From a virus: a stretch of 64,000 bases of DNA. The stretch is from the IMG/VR virus record IMGVR_UViG_3300047331_000009, positions 1-64,000 of that record. One strand, written 5' to 3'. Made by a program: the position numbers and the translations under genes. The notes under the pieces were generated by a model, which did no database searches, was not told the DNA's origin, and saw nothing but the letters and a program-made list of their open reading frames with translations. Positions 32,437-40,962 of this stretch are shown here, piece after piece (positions within the stretch are counted from its first letter, which is position 1; each line of letters opens with the position of its first letter).

Positions 32437-32945
32437 TGAGCAACGTTCAGATCCACCGCTACGAGTCCACTGGCGAAGCCTATGACGACAGCCAGTGCAA
32501 CGAGGATATCCACGACGGCGACGTGCTGGTGGTGGCGTCCGAGGGCGTGGTTGGGATCTTGGTCAAGGCGTGGCCCATCGCGATCACCGAAGCGCGCGGC
32601 GCTTTTCACTTCGTCAAGGACGGCGACACGGTCAGCCGGTTTGTCACCGACGAATATCCCGACACCGATTACAGCGCCTCCCTGGCACTCGCCCAGGCCG
32701 AGGCGGATGCGATGCCCAAGCCCATGGCGCCGCCCGAACCCATCCAGGTGCTGTATCAGGCGATCGACGGCTATTCCGAGACGCGCGGCTACGCGACGGT
32801 CGAGGCTGCCCGCGAGTGGCCGCAGCGCATGATCGGCGCCCACCCGGACATGGGCAGCCACTACGCGGTTTCGTTCGACGGCGTCGGCAAGGTGTCGGTG
32901 GCGGGCTGCACGCTGGATGATCTTTTCCCGCCGGGAGATCGCTGA
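32436..32945 (+). CDS. Hypothetical protein
   Basis: 169 residues. Beta-rich N-terminus with NEDIHDGDVLVVASEGVVGI and LVKAWPIAITEARGAFHFV, then a helix-rich C-terminus. No known motif. Shares the operon with ten other small plus-strand genes, none of which I can assign to a pathway. Confidence 0.6.
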   Translation: MSNVQIHRYESTGEAYDDSQCNEDIHDGDVLVVASEGVVGILVKAWPIAITEARGAFHFVKDGDTVSRFVTDEYPDTDYSASLALAQAEADAMPKPMAPPEPIQVLYQAIDGYSETRGYATVEAAREWPQRMIGAHPDMGSHYAVSFDGVGKVSVAGCTLDDLFPPGDR

Positions 32946-32946
32946 C

Positions 32947-33177
32947 ATGAGCGACAGCACCGAGACGAGCATCAAGGCCATTCTTCAGCCCCGCTTCGAA
33001 GTGGTGGAAATGAAGGCGAAAACCCGCACCACGGGGTACGGCGTGCACGACCACGGCAAGGGGTGGATATGCGAGGTGTTCATGTTTTCGGACATGAGCG
33101 TTGCGGCAGCCCAACACGCTGCCGCCGACTATGCCGCACGCCACAACATCGACCAGCTATCAAGCGGAGGCAGGTGA
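32947..33177 (+). CDS. Small hypothetical protein
   Basis: 76 residues from MSDSTETSIKAILQPRFEVV. Strand-strand-helix pattern (GKGWICEVFMFSDMS, AAQHAAADYAARHNIDQL). No family recognised. Confidence 0.55.
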   Translation: MSDSTETSIKAILQPRFEVVEMKAKTRTTGYGVHDHGKGWICEVFMFSDMSVAAAQHAAADYAARHNIDQLSSGGR

Positions 33178-33178
33178 C

Positions 33179-33517
33179 ATGATCCGAGATATCGCCTCTC
33201 AGCTTGTGTTCTATGCCGAGATCGGCATCCCGCTGTTCATCGTCACCTTCATCGCGGTCGTGTTGCTTGGCGTGGCTCTTACGTTTCTTGAGGGTTGGGA
33301 ACGCTCTGCCGGAAATTCGGCTCTGCGGGCGAAGTGGAGTCAGGATCTTCGTGAATTTTCGGCTGCGCTTTGGGCGGCGTTATGGGCCGCCGTCTGGGCA
33401 ATCGGCTGGAGGGTCGCGGCCTCCTACTTCCTTTTTACGGTCTTCTGCGACGTCGTTCGCGGAATTGGCGTCCTGTTTCGCGGTGGTCAACTCTGCACAT
33501 GGGCCGGGTGCTTCTGA
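33179..33517 (+). CDS. Membrane protein
   Basis: 112 residues from MIRDIASQLVFYAEIGIPLF with GGAGG upstream. Two to three TM helices (IGIPLFIVTFIAVVLLGVAL; LWAALWAAVWAIGWRVAASY; YFLFTVFCDVV). No family recognised. Confidence 0.6.
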   Translation: MIRDIASQLVFYAEIGIPLFIVTFIAVVLLGVALTFLEGWERSAGNSALRAKWSQDLREFSAALWAALWAAVWAIGWRVAASYFLFTVFCDVVRGIGVLFRGGQLCTWAGCF

Positions 33518-33586
33518 CCGAACGACCTGACACGCCTTCACTCAATGACTACGGGCGCCTCGCCGGTCCGGGGCAGGAAAACCACG

Positions 33587-34522
33587 ATGCCATACATCAT
33601 CAAAACCGCCGCCGCCGAAATCCTCCCCCGCACCTATCGCGAGCGTGCGGCAGCCGTCAAAGCCCTGACCCGCCGTGCGGAGATCGGCGCCCAGGTCTGG
33701 TGGTGCAAATACGGCCGCCATCCGAAGCTCCTGGTGGCAACCTTTGATCCAGCGGGCGTCACCCACCTCGACGTGCAGCCGAACGCCGCCCGTGCGCCCG
33801 GCAGCCTGGAATACGAGTTCCCTGATTACCCGGTCGAGACGCTGCCGCAGGATATTCCCGCCTGGATGGTGCCGACGCACTGGCACAACGACACGGCGCC
33901 ATCGTGGACGTTTCGAGGCCCCGACGGGGCGATGGTGATCTACATCGATTACGCCGACGTTTCGCAGCGCGAAATGCACTCGGACGGCTCGCGCCGCTTC
34001 ACGCTGATGACGTTCGACGCAAACGATAGGCACATGGGCGACTTCGCCACGGACGACTGGGCCGAAGCCAAAGGCACGCTGATCGCGATGCGGTGGACGC
34101 ACGCCTGCCGCATCGGGATCGATGCGCACGGCATCTACGCCCGTTCCGTGGGCGACAAGCCCGTGGCGATCGCCGAAGGGATCGAGGCCGAATTCAACGC
34201 CGATCTGGATGCGATGATGGCGTGCGGGGACGCAGGCCAGTACGCGATGAACGCGCTGGCCGCGATGGCGCTGATCCCCGAAAAAGAACGGCTGATCCAG
34301 CCGCCGCAGCCGGTCGAGGCCGAGGTTGCCGAAGCAACACCGGATGACTTCCTCGCCTGCCTCACCGGGCTGTCGGATGATCCGCTGCGCCGTGCCGCTC
34401 AGATCGCCTTGGCCGCGATCGATCTGACGATCTCGGTGGGTGATGGCACGCCAGCATTGACAGCGGCGCATCAGGCGCTGGTGGCGGTGTTGGGCAACGA
34501 GTGCGGCGGGAGCGAGGCATGA
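33587..34522 (+). CDS. Hypothetical protein, two-domain
   Basis: 311 residues from MPYIIKTAAAEILPRTYRER; 14 more residues upstream are possible, but GGCAGGAAAA supports this start. Residues about 95-190 (DAQSPSW-type beta region: APSWTFRGPDGAMVIYIDYA, RFTLMTFDANDRHMGDFA) differ from an Ala-rich helical C-terminal half. Largest product of this block. No recognised family or catalytic motif. Confidence 0.6.
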   Translation: MPYIIKTAAAEILPRTYRERAAAVKALTRRAEIGAQVWWCKYGRHPKLLVATFDPAGVTHLDVQPNAARAPGSLEYEFPDYPVETLPQDIPAWMVPTHWHNDTAPSWTFRGPDGAMVIYIDYADVSQREMHSDGSRRFTLMTFDANDRHMGDFATDDWAEAKGTLIAMRWTHACRIGIDAHGIYARSVGDKPVAIAEGIEAEFNADLDAMMACGDAGQYAMNALAAMALIPEKERLIQPPQPVEAEVAEATPDDFLACLTGLSDDPLRRAAQIALAAIDLTISVGDGTPALTAAHQALVAVLGNECGGSEA

Positions 34523-34713
34523 GCGCCCTGCTTTGGTGGGTGTTGCCGGTGCTCGTGCTGCTCACCGCCTGCCGCTGGTTCGCCTGGATCTGGTCTGAGT
34601 TCCCGCCGCAGCTTCGCCGCTTCCTGGTCAAGTTCCTAGGCTCGATCGTGATCGCCGCCGCACTCGGGGTCACCGCCATGTTCGTACTGGTGCATCTGAT
34701 GGGGAAAATCTGA
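34519..34713 (+). CDS. Small membrane protein with two TM helices
   Basis: 64 residues from MSALLWWVLPVLVLLTACRW; ATGA overlap with the upstream stop. A second TM helix (FLGSIVIAAALGVTAMFVLV) follows a basic loop. Size and topology suit a holin or small effector, but no lysis gene is nearby. Confidence 0.6.
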   Translation: MSALLWWVLPVLVLLTACRWFAWIWSEFPPQLRRFLVKFLGSIVIAAALGVTAMFVLVHLMGKI

Positions 34714-34715
34714 CC

Positions 34716-34931
34716 ATGATCCGCGCTGGTGCCGGCGTCACCCACGCCACAACGGGACGGCTCGGGCGCGTGCTGCGCGGCAGGCCGTGCCGGGGCATGG
34801 TGCGTGTCCTCTTCGATGACACGGATACCGCCGTGGTGCTGCCCGAACGCGCCGTGCGGTTGTTCGCGGCCCGCTATGCCACCGCGAAAGGATGGCTCGC
34901 CCGAACCGCACCCACAAAACCCGGCTGCTGA
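34716..34931 (+). CDS. Small basic hypothetical protein
   Basis: 71 residues. Compact beta pattern (GRLGRVLRGRPCRGMVRVLF, DDTDTAVVLPERAVRLF) that could form a small barrel. No family recognised. Confidence 0.55.
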   Translation: MIRAGAGVTHATTGRLGRVLRGRPCRGMVRVLFDDTDTAVVLPERAVRLFAARYATAKGWLARTAPTKPGC

Positions 34932-34962
34932 CAACTGCGATGAATTGAAAGGTTTTCGCCAT

Positions 34963-35316
34963 ATGCCCACACATGCCAACCGAAACCCGATCCTGGCGGC
35001 CGTGCTGGCGGTCTGTGCGCACCAGCGCATCGCCGCCGGTGTGTGCCGCGACGGATCAGCGGTCGCCCGCATCGATGTCGTCCTCGCGGTGCTCGACGCA
35101 ATGGCACAGACCTGCGCCGATCTGACGTCGGCCCGCTATGTCACGATCGCCGCCGAACGCGAGGCCGCCCGCGAAACCCGCCACTACGCCGAGGTGCACG
35201 ACCTCGCGGCGCGTGGCGCCCTGGTAGGCGACGCCTACGGCGATGCGCTGAAAGCCGTGCGCGAGCGGTTCGTGCAATACCACGCGGCGGTGGCCGCATT
35301 GTCGGAGGCAGAGTGA
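34963..35316 (+). CDS. Small helical hypothetical protein
   Basis: 117 residues from MPTHANRNPILAAVLAVCAH, GAAAGG upstream. Nearly all helical with regularly spaced Ala/Arg (VTIAAEREAARETRHYAEVH). No family recognised. Ends in the next start (TGATG). Confidence 0.55.
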   Translation: MPTHANRNPILAAVLAVCAHQRIAAGVCRDGSAVARIDVVLAVLDAMAQTCADLTSARYVTIAAEREAARETRHYAEVHDLAARGALVGDAYGDALKAVRERFVQYHAAVAALSEAE

Positions 35317-35612
35317 TGTTCGAAAAAGACGAAATGTGGACCATGCGCGACGGCACCCAGATCGCCGTGTCCGACATGGAAGAGTCGCATGTGCGCAACG
35401 CCTTGCGCATGGTGATCCGACACGATCGCAGGCGGAAAGAGCGGCGGGCCGAACGGGCTAGGCTGGAAATCTCCATGGTGGACTGCGACGGCGCGATGGC
35501 GATGACGGTGGGCGAAATGCAAGACCAACTTGACGCCGAGGCCCGCGACCACCGGGGGATGACGTTCAACGCGCGGGACGGCTATTGGACGAATTTGCGG
35601 AAATCAACATGA
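35316..35612 (+). CDS. Small conserved phage protein (MWTTRDG type)
   Basis: 98 residues. MWTMRDGTQIAVSDMEESHV followed by RNALRMVIRHDRRRKERRAE fits a small family common in alphaproteobacterial phages (W..RDG..I.V..M...HL.N...M). Basic helix then acidic tail. GGAGGCAGAG precedes the ATG. Function unknown. Confidence 0.6.
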   Translation: MFEKDEMWTMRDGTQIAVSDMEESHVRNALRMVIRHDRRRKERRAERARLEISMVDCDGAMAMTVGEMQDQLDAEARDHRGMTFNARDGYWTNLRKST

Positions 35613-35689
35613 CCAAGATCCTGGATCTACCGCTAGTGCTGTTCGCCCACGCGGCGGAGGTGATCGCCATACTGTCGGAGGTTGAATGA
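35609..35689 (+). CDS. Candidate 26-residue peptide
   Basis: MTKILDLPLVLFAHAAEVIA then ILSEVE. ATGA overlaps both upstream and downstream suggest that ribosomes can pass through it. Hydrophobic helix-forming; too short to judge further. Could be only a coupling device for the next gene. Confidence 0.35.
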   Translation: MTKILDLPLVLFAHAAEVIAILSEVE

Positions 35690-35838
35690 TGGACGACGAC
35701 GAACGCGAGTATGGCGACAGCGACGCCAGGGCAGATATGGCGCTGGAGAAAGAGAAGCGACGGCGAGCACGGTGGAGGCCAACCGACAGTGATCCATACC
35801 CCGACTGGACCGACGAACTGCCCGACGATTTGAGGTAG
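35686..35838 (+). CDS. Small, highly charged protein (50 residues)
   Basis: ATG overlaps the preceding stop and GGAGG is 6 bases upstream. Composition is mainly Asp, Glu, Arg (DDDEREYGDSDARADMALEK, RRRARWRPTDSD). Could mimic nucleic acid or bind basic surfaces, but that is speculation. Last plus-strand gene before the convergent replication block. Confidence 0.5.
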   Translation: MMDDDEREYGDSDARADMALEKEKRRRARWRPTDSDPYPDWTDELPDDLR

Positions 35839-35852
35839 TTAAACGGGTCGAT

Positions 35853-36638
35853 CTAGGCATCCGCGCCTGGATCGGCCCAGACCATCTTTTCCTTGATCAG
35901 CCGCACCCGTATCGCCGCCGCGTTCGCCGCCAGCTTTTCCGCACCACCAGCGCCATCACGCTGCCCGTTTTCCACAATGCGCTGATAGGTCGCCAGCAAC
36001 GTGCCGTCCGACATCGCCCCTGGCCGCACCTTCAACCGCTCGCTCGGCAAGCCCTGGCTGAACGTCCGTTCCCCCACCACCGTCGCCACCGCCGCTGCCA
36101 CGTAGGCAACCGCCTCGGGCGTCGGGTCCTCGGGCTTGTGTGGCGGCTGCGCTGGCTGTGCACCGGCTGCCACCACCCGCGCCAGCCCGTCACGGATGCG
36201 CCTGTAGCGCCGCGCATGGGGCGCCAGCAGTTCCAGCACCTTGGCCGGGGTTGGCCACCACTCCAGCACCCGCAGCGCTTCAGCGGCCGTCTCGCCGGTC
36301 CACACCGCGTAGGGCAAATCACCGCAGGCCATGGCGATGCCTTGCACCGCGAGCATCACCGCATCGTCCGCGATCGGCGCTTTCGGCAAATGCGGCGACA
36401 GCTTGCGGCACCACGCCGCAATCACGCCGATGGTGGCCGGGCGGCACTGGTGTTCCGCCTGGGGCAGCGCACGCCGGGCTTCGTCGATGTCGCGCGGTCC
36501 AGGCGTGCCGTGAACGGGATGCAAATCACCGTCGATCACCGCATCGCCGCCGACGTAATACCGCAACGAACCCGACATCGGCGGCAGGCTGGCCAGCGCC
36601 GGCAGCGTTTCAGTGCGGACGGAAAGTGCCCTGTTCAT
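35853..36638 (-). CDS. Replication-block protein, unknown function
   Basis: 261 residues from MNRALSVRTETLPALASLPP with GGAGG upstream; a longer form adds 13 residues. Helical, with IADDAVMLAVQGIAMACGDL, ALRVLEWWPTPAKVLELLAP and HARRYRRIRDGLARVVAAG. Such proteins often follow DUF1376-type replication genes in phages and may be helicase loaders or accessory factors; this is context-based. Confidence 0.6.
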   Translation of the reverse strand: MNRALSVRTETLPALASLPPMSGSLRYYVGGDAVIDGDLHPVHGTPGPRDIDEARRALPQAEHQCRPATIGVIAAWCRKLSPHLPKAPIADDAVMLAVQGIAMACGDLPYAVWTGETAAEALRVLEWWPTPAKVLELLAPHARRYRRIRDGLARVVAAGAQPAQPPHKPEDPTPEAVAYVAAAVATVVGERTFSQGLPSERLKVRPGAMSDGTLLATYQRIVENGQRDGAGGAEKLAANAAAIRVRLIKEKMVWADPGADA

Positions 36639-37629
36639 CGGGCGTCGCCTCCAGGTCAAACTCGGTTGCGGTGCCATCGCCGCCGACGGTTTCGGTCCCG
36701 TTCAACTTGTCCACCCAGGCCCACGGGTCGTGCTTTTCGACCACGGGCGGCGGATCCCAAAGCCCCTCGACGATGCGGATCAGGTTGCGCGGTTCGAGCA
36801 CGAAATCGAAGTTTGCCCGCCAGTCAGCGCGGTTTTTCCGCTCCGCGTTGGTCAGAAAGTTCGAGGCCGCCACCCGCTCGCAAAACCGCTGCCACTGCTC
36901 GGCATCCTCGCCGAAATCCTCGCGCCAGCGCCGCAGGAACGCATCGCGGCGGTTGGGCGTGATCTTCACCACCGGGCTGAGTTTGCCGCCGCAGACGCGG
37001 TTCCAGGTCGTGACCGCCCATTCGACGATCTCGGTCGGGTTCGGTTTCGCCTTGCCTGGTTTCGCCTCCGGCAAACCGTCCAACGGCGGTGGAATTCCGC
37101 CGTGGTCGTCCGCCAGGATGACCTCGGGACGAAGTCCCGTACTCTTTCTTCCTTTCTTTGGTGAAGGTGAAGGTGAAGGTCTGGCGTTTCGTTGACCTTT
37201 CGTTGGCCCTCCCGTTGCAACGCTCGTTGAACGCTCGTTGACTTCTCGTTGCTCATTTCCGGGCGTTTCGTTGCCTGTATTTTGCATCTTGCGGGTACGC
37301 GCTTGGCCGGAAATCTTCCCAGCGGATCGACGTTGCTCTGTGTGGCTTTGCGCAATGGCGAGTTCTTCGTCCAGGCGCTTCTGCCGCAACACATCCCCAT
37401 CACGCGCGAAGAAGGCTGTGAGAACCGGGCCTGACTGCTTCCAGGCTTTGGCATCCAACTTTCCGATGATGCACAACCGTTGTGGGGCAGCGGGCAACGC
37501 GCCGCCATGTGTCCATGCGTGCATCAGCAGCAGCATGTAGGCGCCGTGTTCGGTGGCAGACAAATGCGCTGTGTCGCGCATGTAATCGCCAATATAGAGC
37601 GGCATCCATGTAGATGGCTTCTTTTTCAA
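36610..37629 (-). CDS. Phage replication initiator-like protein with DUF1376 domain
   Basis: 339 residues from a TTG that overlaps the previous stop (TTGA), with GGGGGAG upstream. The N-terminus (STWMPLYIGDYMRDTAHLSA, TEHGAYMLLLMHAWTHGGAL) is a clear DUF1376 domain of phage replication proteins. A low-complexity linker (about 115-175) leads to a C-terminal domain (WAVTTWNRVCGGKLSPVVKI, RRDAFLRRWREDFGEDAEQW, RADWRANFDFVLEPRNLIRI) typical of replication-associated proteins. Likely helps open or prime the phage origin. Confidence 0.8.
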   Translation of the reverse strand: MKKKPSTWMPLYIGDYMRDTAHLSATEHGAYMLLLMHAWTHGGALPAAPQRLCIIGKLDAKAWKQSGPVLTAFFARDGDVLRQKRLDEELAIAQSHTEQRRSAGKISGQARTRKMQNTGNETPGNEQREVNERSTSVATGGPTKGQRNARPSPSPSPKKGRKSTGLRPEVILADDHGGIPPPLDGLPEAKPGKAKPNPTEIVEWAVTTWNRVCGGKLSPVVKITPNRRDAFLRRWREDFGEDAEQWQRFCERVAASNFLTNAERKNRADWRANFDFVLEPRNLIRIVEGLWDPPPVVEKHDPWAWVDKLNGTETVGGDGTATEFDLEATPDEQGTFRPH

Positions 37630-37952
37630 GTCCAGTCTCCCCCCCGGTATATTGGCGCGGTCGCAGCTTCGGCGCGTGCCAGGGCAATCTGATGGGCAAG
37701 ATCCGCGCGGGCTAACAGCAGCAGCCGTTCCTCGGCTTGCATCGTATCTTCGGGCGACGGCGCGGGTTCGGGGTTGATCCTCGGGCGGCGGCTTTTCGGC
37801 ATCCGCTGGAAGCTGATGCCCCTCGCACTGCACTGCTGGGTGAGCGTGCCAAGACGCATAACGGTTATTACGGCGGTCTGTTTGGCAGAATAGCCCTGCT
37901 CCGCCAGCCTGCGGACTTTCTCGATGAACTCGGGGGTCCAGCGGGTGCTCAT
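37626..37952 (-). CDS. Small HTH protein
   Basis: 108 residues. Residues 4-45 (RWTPEFIEKVRRLAEQGYSA, KQTAVITVMRLGTLTQQCSA) look like a helix-turn-helix of the GcrA/SANT-like type, followed by a basic tail and a helix with Ala/Glu. Translationally coupled to the replication protein, so it may regulate or load it. Family not certain. Confidence 0.6.
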   Translation of the reverse strand: MSTRWTPEFIEKVRRLAEQGYSAKQTAVITVMRLGTLTQQCSARGISFQRMPKSRRPRINPEPAPSPEDTMQAEERLLLLARADLAHQIALARAEAATAPIYRGGDWT

Positions 37953-37964
37953 GGCTCTGTGGCT

Positions 37965-38468
37965 TCAGAAACCGACGCTGCTGATGGGCTGGTCTGGCTT
38001 GCAGCCGCGCCGCAAAGCAGTCTCCCGAAGCACCTCGATGCTGGCCTTAACTTCAGCGCGGGCTTCGTCGATCTTCTCGCGATGCAGCAGAACCATGGTG
38101 AGATCGTTCGGCGTGCAATCGCGCTTGCGCTTCCAGCGTGGCATGGTCTTGTCGGCCTGCGGCACCGAGAAGTGCGTCGCCACGATGATACCAGGGAGGA
38201 TGCCTTGGTCATCGAACGACAATGTTTCGTCCTGCCCGCCGCCCAACACCAAACTGATCCGCCGCGCCACGACATCGGCGACGGTTTCCGCGAAAAAGTT
38301 AGCGAACAGAATCGACGAGTATTCGACGAGCTTGGCGCCAATATCGGCGTTTGTATAACCTTTGCCCTTGGTGTCTTCGGCCTTCAATTCGGCTTCGACC
38401 TCCAGGATCTTGGCGTCCAGGCTGGCCCAAAGGTCAGCCGGAAAGCGCAGACGAATGTGTTGCGTCAT
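37965..38468 (-). CDS. Hypothetical protein of the early block
   Basis: 167 residues. Amphipathic N-terminal helices (LRFPADLWASLDAKILEVEA) and a middle with ARRISLVLGGGQDETLSFDD. No known motif recognised. Confidence 0.55.
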   Translation of the reverse strand: MTQHIRLRFPADLWASLDAKILEVEAELKAEDTKGKGYTNADIGAKLVEYSSILFANFFAETVADVVARRISLVLGGGQDETLSFDDQGILPGIIVATHFSVPQADKTMPRWKRKRDCTPNDLTMVLLHREKIDEARAEVKASIEVLRETALRRGCKPDQPISSVGF

Positions 38469-38472
38469 GACA

Positions 38473-39429
38473 TCAGACCTTTTCGTTGGGATCGTAATCT
38501 TCCAGCGCGGATTGGCATTGCTCTATCCAGGCACGCGCGGCGCCAAGGCGGTCGCGAATCATCAGCCGTTGCACCGGCATGCACGTCGCCAGAAGCGCAT
38601 GCGGCGGCGCCGAACCGCCGAGTGTTGCCAATGCGCTGGCCGCCGATCCGGCCAACCGCAGCGTCTCACTGATCCGCGCGAGTTCTTCTTCCGGCAATGG
38701 CGAATAGGTCTTGTTGCCGACGGAAATGCCGCGCCCTAGCACCTGCGCCAAGCCGCTGTAATGCCGGTCCGTCAGGCGCTTGATCTTCAGCATCTTGCAC
38801 AACACGGCGGCGATCGTTTTCAGATCAGGAGATGCCAGTTCCGCCTTGATTGCGGCTATCGTGTCGGCCAGTGCTTTCTTGTCGTCGCGCAGCTTCTGCG
38901 TCGCTTCCTTAATTGCCGCCTTGGTCTTGGCTTCCTGCTGGGCGTTGGCTTCTTTGACCGCATTGGCGATGATCTCCATTTCGGTCTCGGCGCGCGCCGC
39001 CACGGCCTTGGCGACCATTTCCTGTGCGTCTTTCAGTGTGATGTGTTCGCCGGATTCGGCGCGTTCGACAGCTTCTTCGCGGGCTTGCTGCGGAACGTCG
39101 GGCGCAGCCAGCGCGTAAAGGGCGGTCGCGTCGATCGTTAGAGAAGCAAAGTCCTCATACTGAGGAATTTGAAATGCACGGGCGACCTGCATGTATCGAT
39201 CAGCCGTAGGTACAGACCAATTGAACTCACGTTCCAGCCACGGCAACCATTGCCCGTGCGGCTGATCGGCTTTCGCTTCGATCAGTTCCCGCCCAATCTC
39301 GATGATGCAGCCGCGCGCGACGTTGACCAGCGAACGTATCCGATCGGCGCGGTCGGCCAGGGGGATGTGGTTATGCCCGATCGACGCCGGGATGATGTCG
39401 CCCATCGCCAGTTGGACAGCTTTGTTCAT
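38473..39429 (-). CDS. DUF3102-type protein with long coiled coil
   Basis: 318 residues from MNKAVQLAMGDIIPASIGHN (ATGA overlap upstream). VARGCIIEIGRELIEAKADQ, then PHGQWLPWLEREFNWSVPTA, DRYMQVARAF is the DUF3102 pattern, found in phage and plasmid proteins of unknown, possibly ParB-like, function. A coiled coil follows (about 120-210, Ala/Lys/Glu-rich). The C-terminal part has no recognised domain. DNA binding is plausible. Confidence 0.75.
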   Translation of the reverse strand: MNKAVQLAMGDIIPASIGHNHIPLADRADRIRSLVNVARGCIIEIGRELIEAKADQPHGQWLPWLEREFNWSVPTADRYMQVARAFQIPQYEDFASLTIDATALYALAAPDVPQQAREEAVERAESGEHITLKDAQEMVAKAVAARAETEMEIIANAVKEANAQQEAKTKAAIKEATQKLRDDKKALADTIAAIKAELASPDLKTIAAVLCKMLKIKRLTDRHYSGLAQVLGRGISVGNKTYSPLPEEELARISETLRLAGSAASALATLGGSAPPHALLATCMPVQRLMIRDRLGAARAWIEQCQSALEDYDPNEKV

Positions 39430-39641
39430 TGCGCCAATGCTCCTTTGATCAGCCCCAGCCCCACCGCCCAACAGGTCCAGCAGCGGGTGCGCGGCTTCAC
39501 CTCGGCGCGGTCATCGCCCAGCCAGCGCCAGCCCCGCTTGCGCCCGCAGCCTTCCAGGCAGGGTGCTTCGGGGTCGTGGTCGCAGAACGGCATGTCGTGC
39601 CACAGGCCGCATCGGGGGCAGTAGTTGGCGTCGGCGCTCAT
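39426..39641 (-). CDS. Small zinc-ribbon protein
   Basis: 71 residues from MSADANYCPRCGLWHDMPFC; the ATG lies in the stop of the upstream reductase-like gene. Cysteines and histidines occur as CPRCG..H..FCDHD, then CLEGCG and TRCWTCW, enough for two zinc sites. No enzyme motif. Coupling to the PAPS-reductase-like gene suggests a shared job, not known. Confidence 0.65.
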   Translation of the reverse strand: MSADANYCPRCGLWHDMPFCDHDPEAPCLEGCGRKRGWRWLGDDRAEVKPRTRCWTCWAVGLGLIKGALAQ

Positions 39642-40582
39642 TCGCATAGCCCGTAGAGCGATGAGCATTGATCAGACGGGATGGCGCGGATCAGATCAAA
39701 CTGCTTGCCACCCCGGCTGGTCTTCGACCACGCCACCACCTCATCAATTCGCGCATACTGGACCGATGGGTGCGGCCTGGAACGTCCCTGTTTGATGGGA
39801 TCGGCGAAGAACGTCGCCGATGCGCGTTTCGATACGTCGGCGACGATAGATTCCCACTCGCGAACGCGATCGATTTCTTCCGGCCAGCGGTCCGAGATTT
39901 CCATCAACTCGTCCTTGCCGCAGTTGATACAGGGCATGCAGCCCACCCGCTTCATCCCCATGGAATAAAGCGGGTTCAGCCATTGCCCGCGCGCCAGGAT
40001 CGCATCGACGGTCTGCTGTGCCGTCAGGTCCACGACCGGCCGCACGATCGGCCAGGGGCGATCGAGACATGCCGGCTCATAGGCGATTACATCGCGCCGG
40101 TTTTCACTCTCGTCGCGCCGGATGCCCTGCCAGGACTCCACCGGTCCATCGCGCATCGCTGCCAGGATGAAAGCATCCAGCACGTCGCCCTTCAGTAAGC
40201 CCGTGCAGAACTGCGCCTTGCGGGACGGAAACCGGCCCTTCCACATGCACAGGTCGAGGTAGGGATTGCCTGTGGGGCGCAGCAGTTCCAGCGCCCGGTC
40301 GATCCGCGCGAGCGGGACGCCCATGTATTCCCAGTTCTCGGCGATGAACCTTCGCTTGCGCGCGAGGCGTTGGCAAAAATCAGCGCGCAGAATGGTGACA
40401 GGCAAGCCAAGCATCGCCGGCAGGTCGTTGCGCACAAAATCCATGGTCAGCGGATGCTCGTGGCCGGTGTCAGCCATCATCAGCCTGACGCGGTCCGGAC
40501 CGTAGGCATCGATCGCGCGGTTGGCGGTTTCCTGACTGTCCTTGCCGCCCGAGACGGAGACGATGGCGATGATGTCTTTCAC
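39638..40582 (-). CDS. PAPS reductase / DndC-like PP-loop protein
   Basis: 314 residues from a GTG (GTGA overlap with upstream gene). DIIAIVSVSGGKDSQETANR holds the SGGKDS PP-loop of the PAPS-reductase/sulfurtransferase superfamily (PF01507). Cysteines (DLCMWKGRFPSRKAQFCTGL, RVGCMPCINCGKDEL) suggest an iron-sulfur or zinc site as in DndC-like proteins. The family adenylates or reduces sulfur compounds or modifies nucleic acids with sulfur. No other Dnd genes are present, so phosphorothioation is not supported; the substrate is unknown. Confidence 0.8.
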   Translation of the reverse strand: MKDIIAIVSVSGGKDSQETANRAIDAYGPDRVRLMMADTGHEHPLTMDFVRNDLPAMLGLPVTILRADFCQRLARKRRFIAENWEYMGVPLARIDRALELLRPTGNPYLDLCMWKGRFPSRKAQFCTGLLKGDVLDAFILAAMRDGPVESWQGIRRDESENRRDVIAYEPACLDRPWPIVRPVVDLTAQQTVDAILARGQWLNPLYSMGMKRVGCMPCINCGKDELMEISDRWPEEIDRVREWESIVADVSKRASATFFADPIKQGRSRPHPSVQYARIDEVVAWSKTSRGGKQFDLIRAIPSDQCSSLYGLCE

Positions 40583-40962
40583 GTTGCCAGGTCTCCCCAA
40601 CGTATCAAGACGCCCGAGAAGTCAGGCATGTCTGGATGGTTCACCTCCCAGAACTGGCGCATTGCCTGCCAATCCTCGAACCCGTCCGCGCGGGCGAAGT
40701 CGTCCAGGCCGTCTAGCAGCCGCAATCGCTTCCCATCGAACGCAGCGTGCGGCGGATACGCGATTTGCAGGTGGATCGGCTGAACATCCGTGCACGTCGC
40801 CACCGCGATCAGCGCACAGTGCTTGGTGCGCATCCCCCGGTAGAGTTGCAGCGTATCGCCCGGCCGCGCATGCCGCTTGCGTTCGGCGCGGATGGTCTGG
40901 CGCTTGGTCCCCGCCAGGATCGGCGGCACGAACATCTTGTTGAAGGAATACGCCACCATCAC
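40579..40962 (-). CDS. ASCH-domain-like RNA-binding protein
   Basis: 127 residues. VAYSFNKMFVPPILAGTKRQ, then TIRAERKRHARPGDTLQLYR and GMRTKHCALIAVATCTDV is the ASCH/PUA-like barrel pattern common in small phage proteins. The C-terminal helix ends in LLDGLDDFARADGFEDWQAM. ASCH proteins bind RNA or nucleosides; role in phages unclear. Coupled by GTGA to the PP-loop gene. Confidence 0.75.
   Translation of the reverse strand: MMVAYSFNKMFVPPILAGTKRQTIRAERKRHARPGDTLQLYRGMRTKHCALIAVATCTDVQPIHLQIAYPPHAAFDGKRLRLLDGLDDFARADGFEDWQAMRQFWEVNHPDMPDFSGVLIRWGDLAT

Noticed and set aside
39638-40582. Dnd phosphorothioation system
   Set aside because: Only a DndC-like PP-loop protein is present; no DndA, DndB, DndD or DndE homologue is visible in the window.
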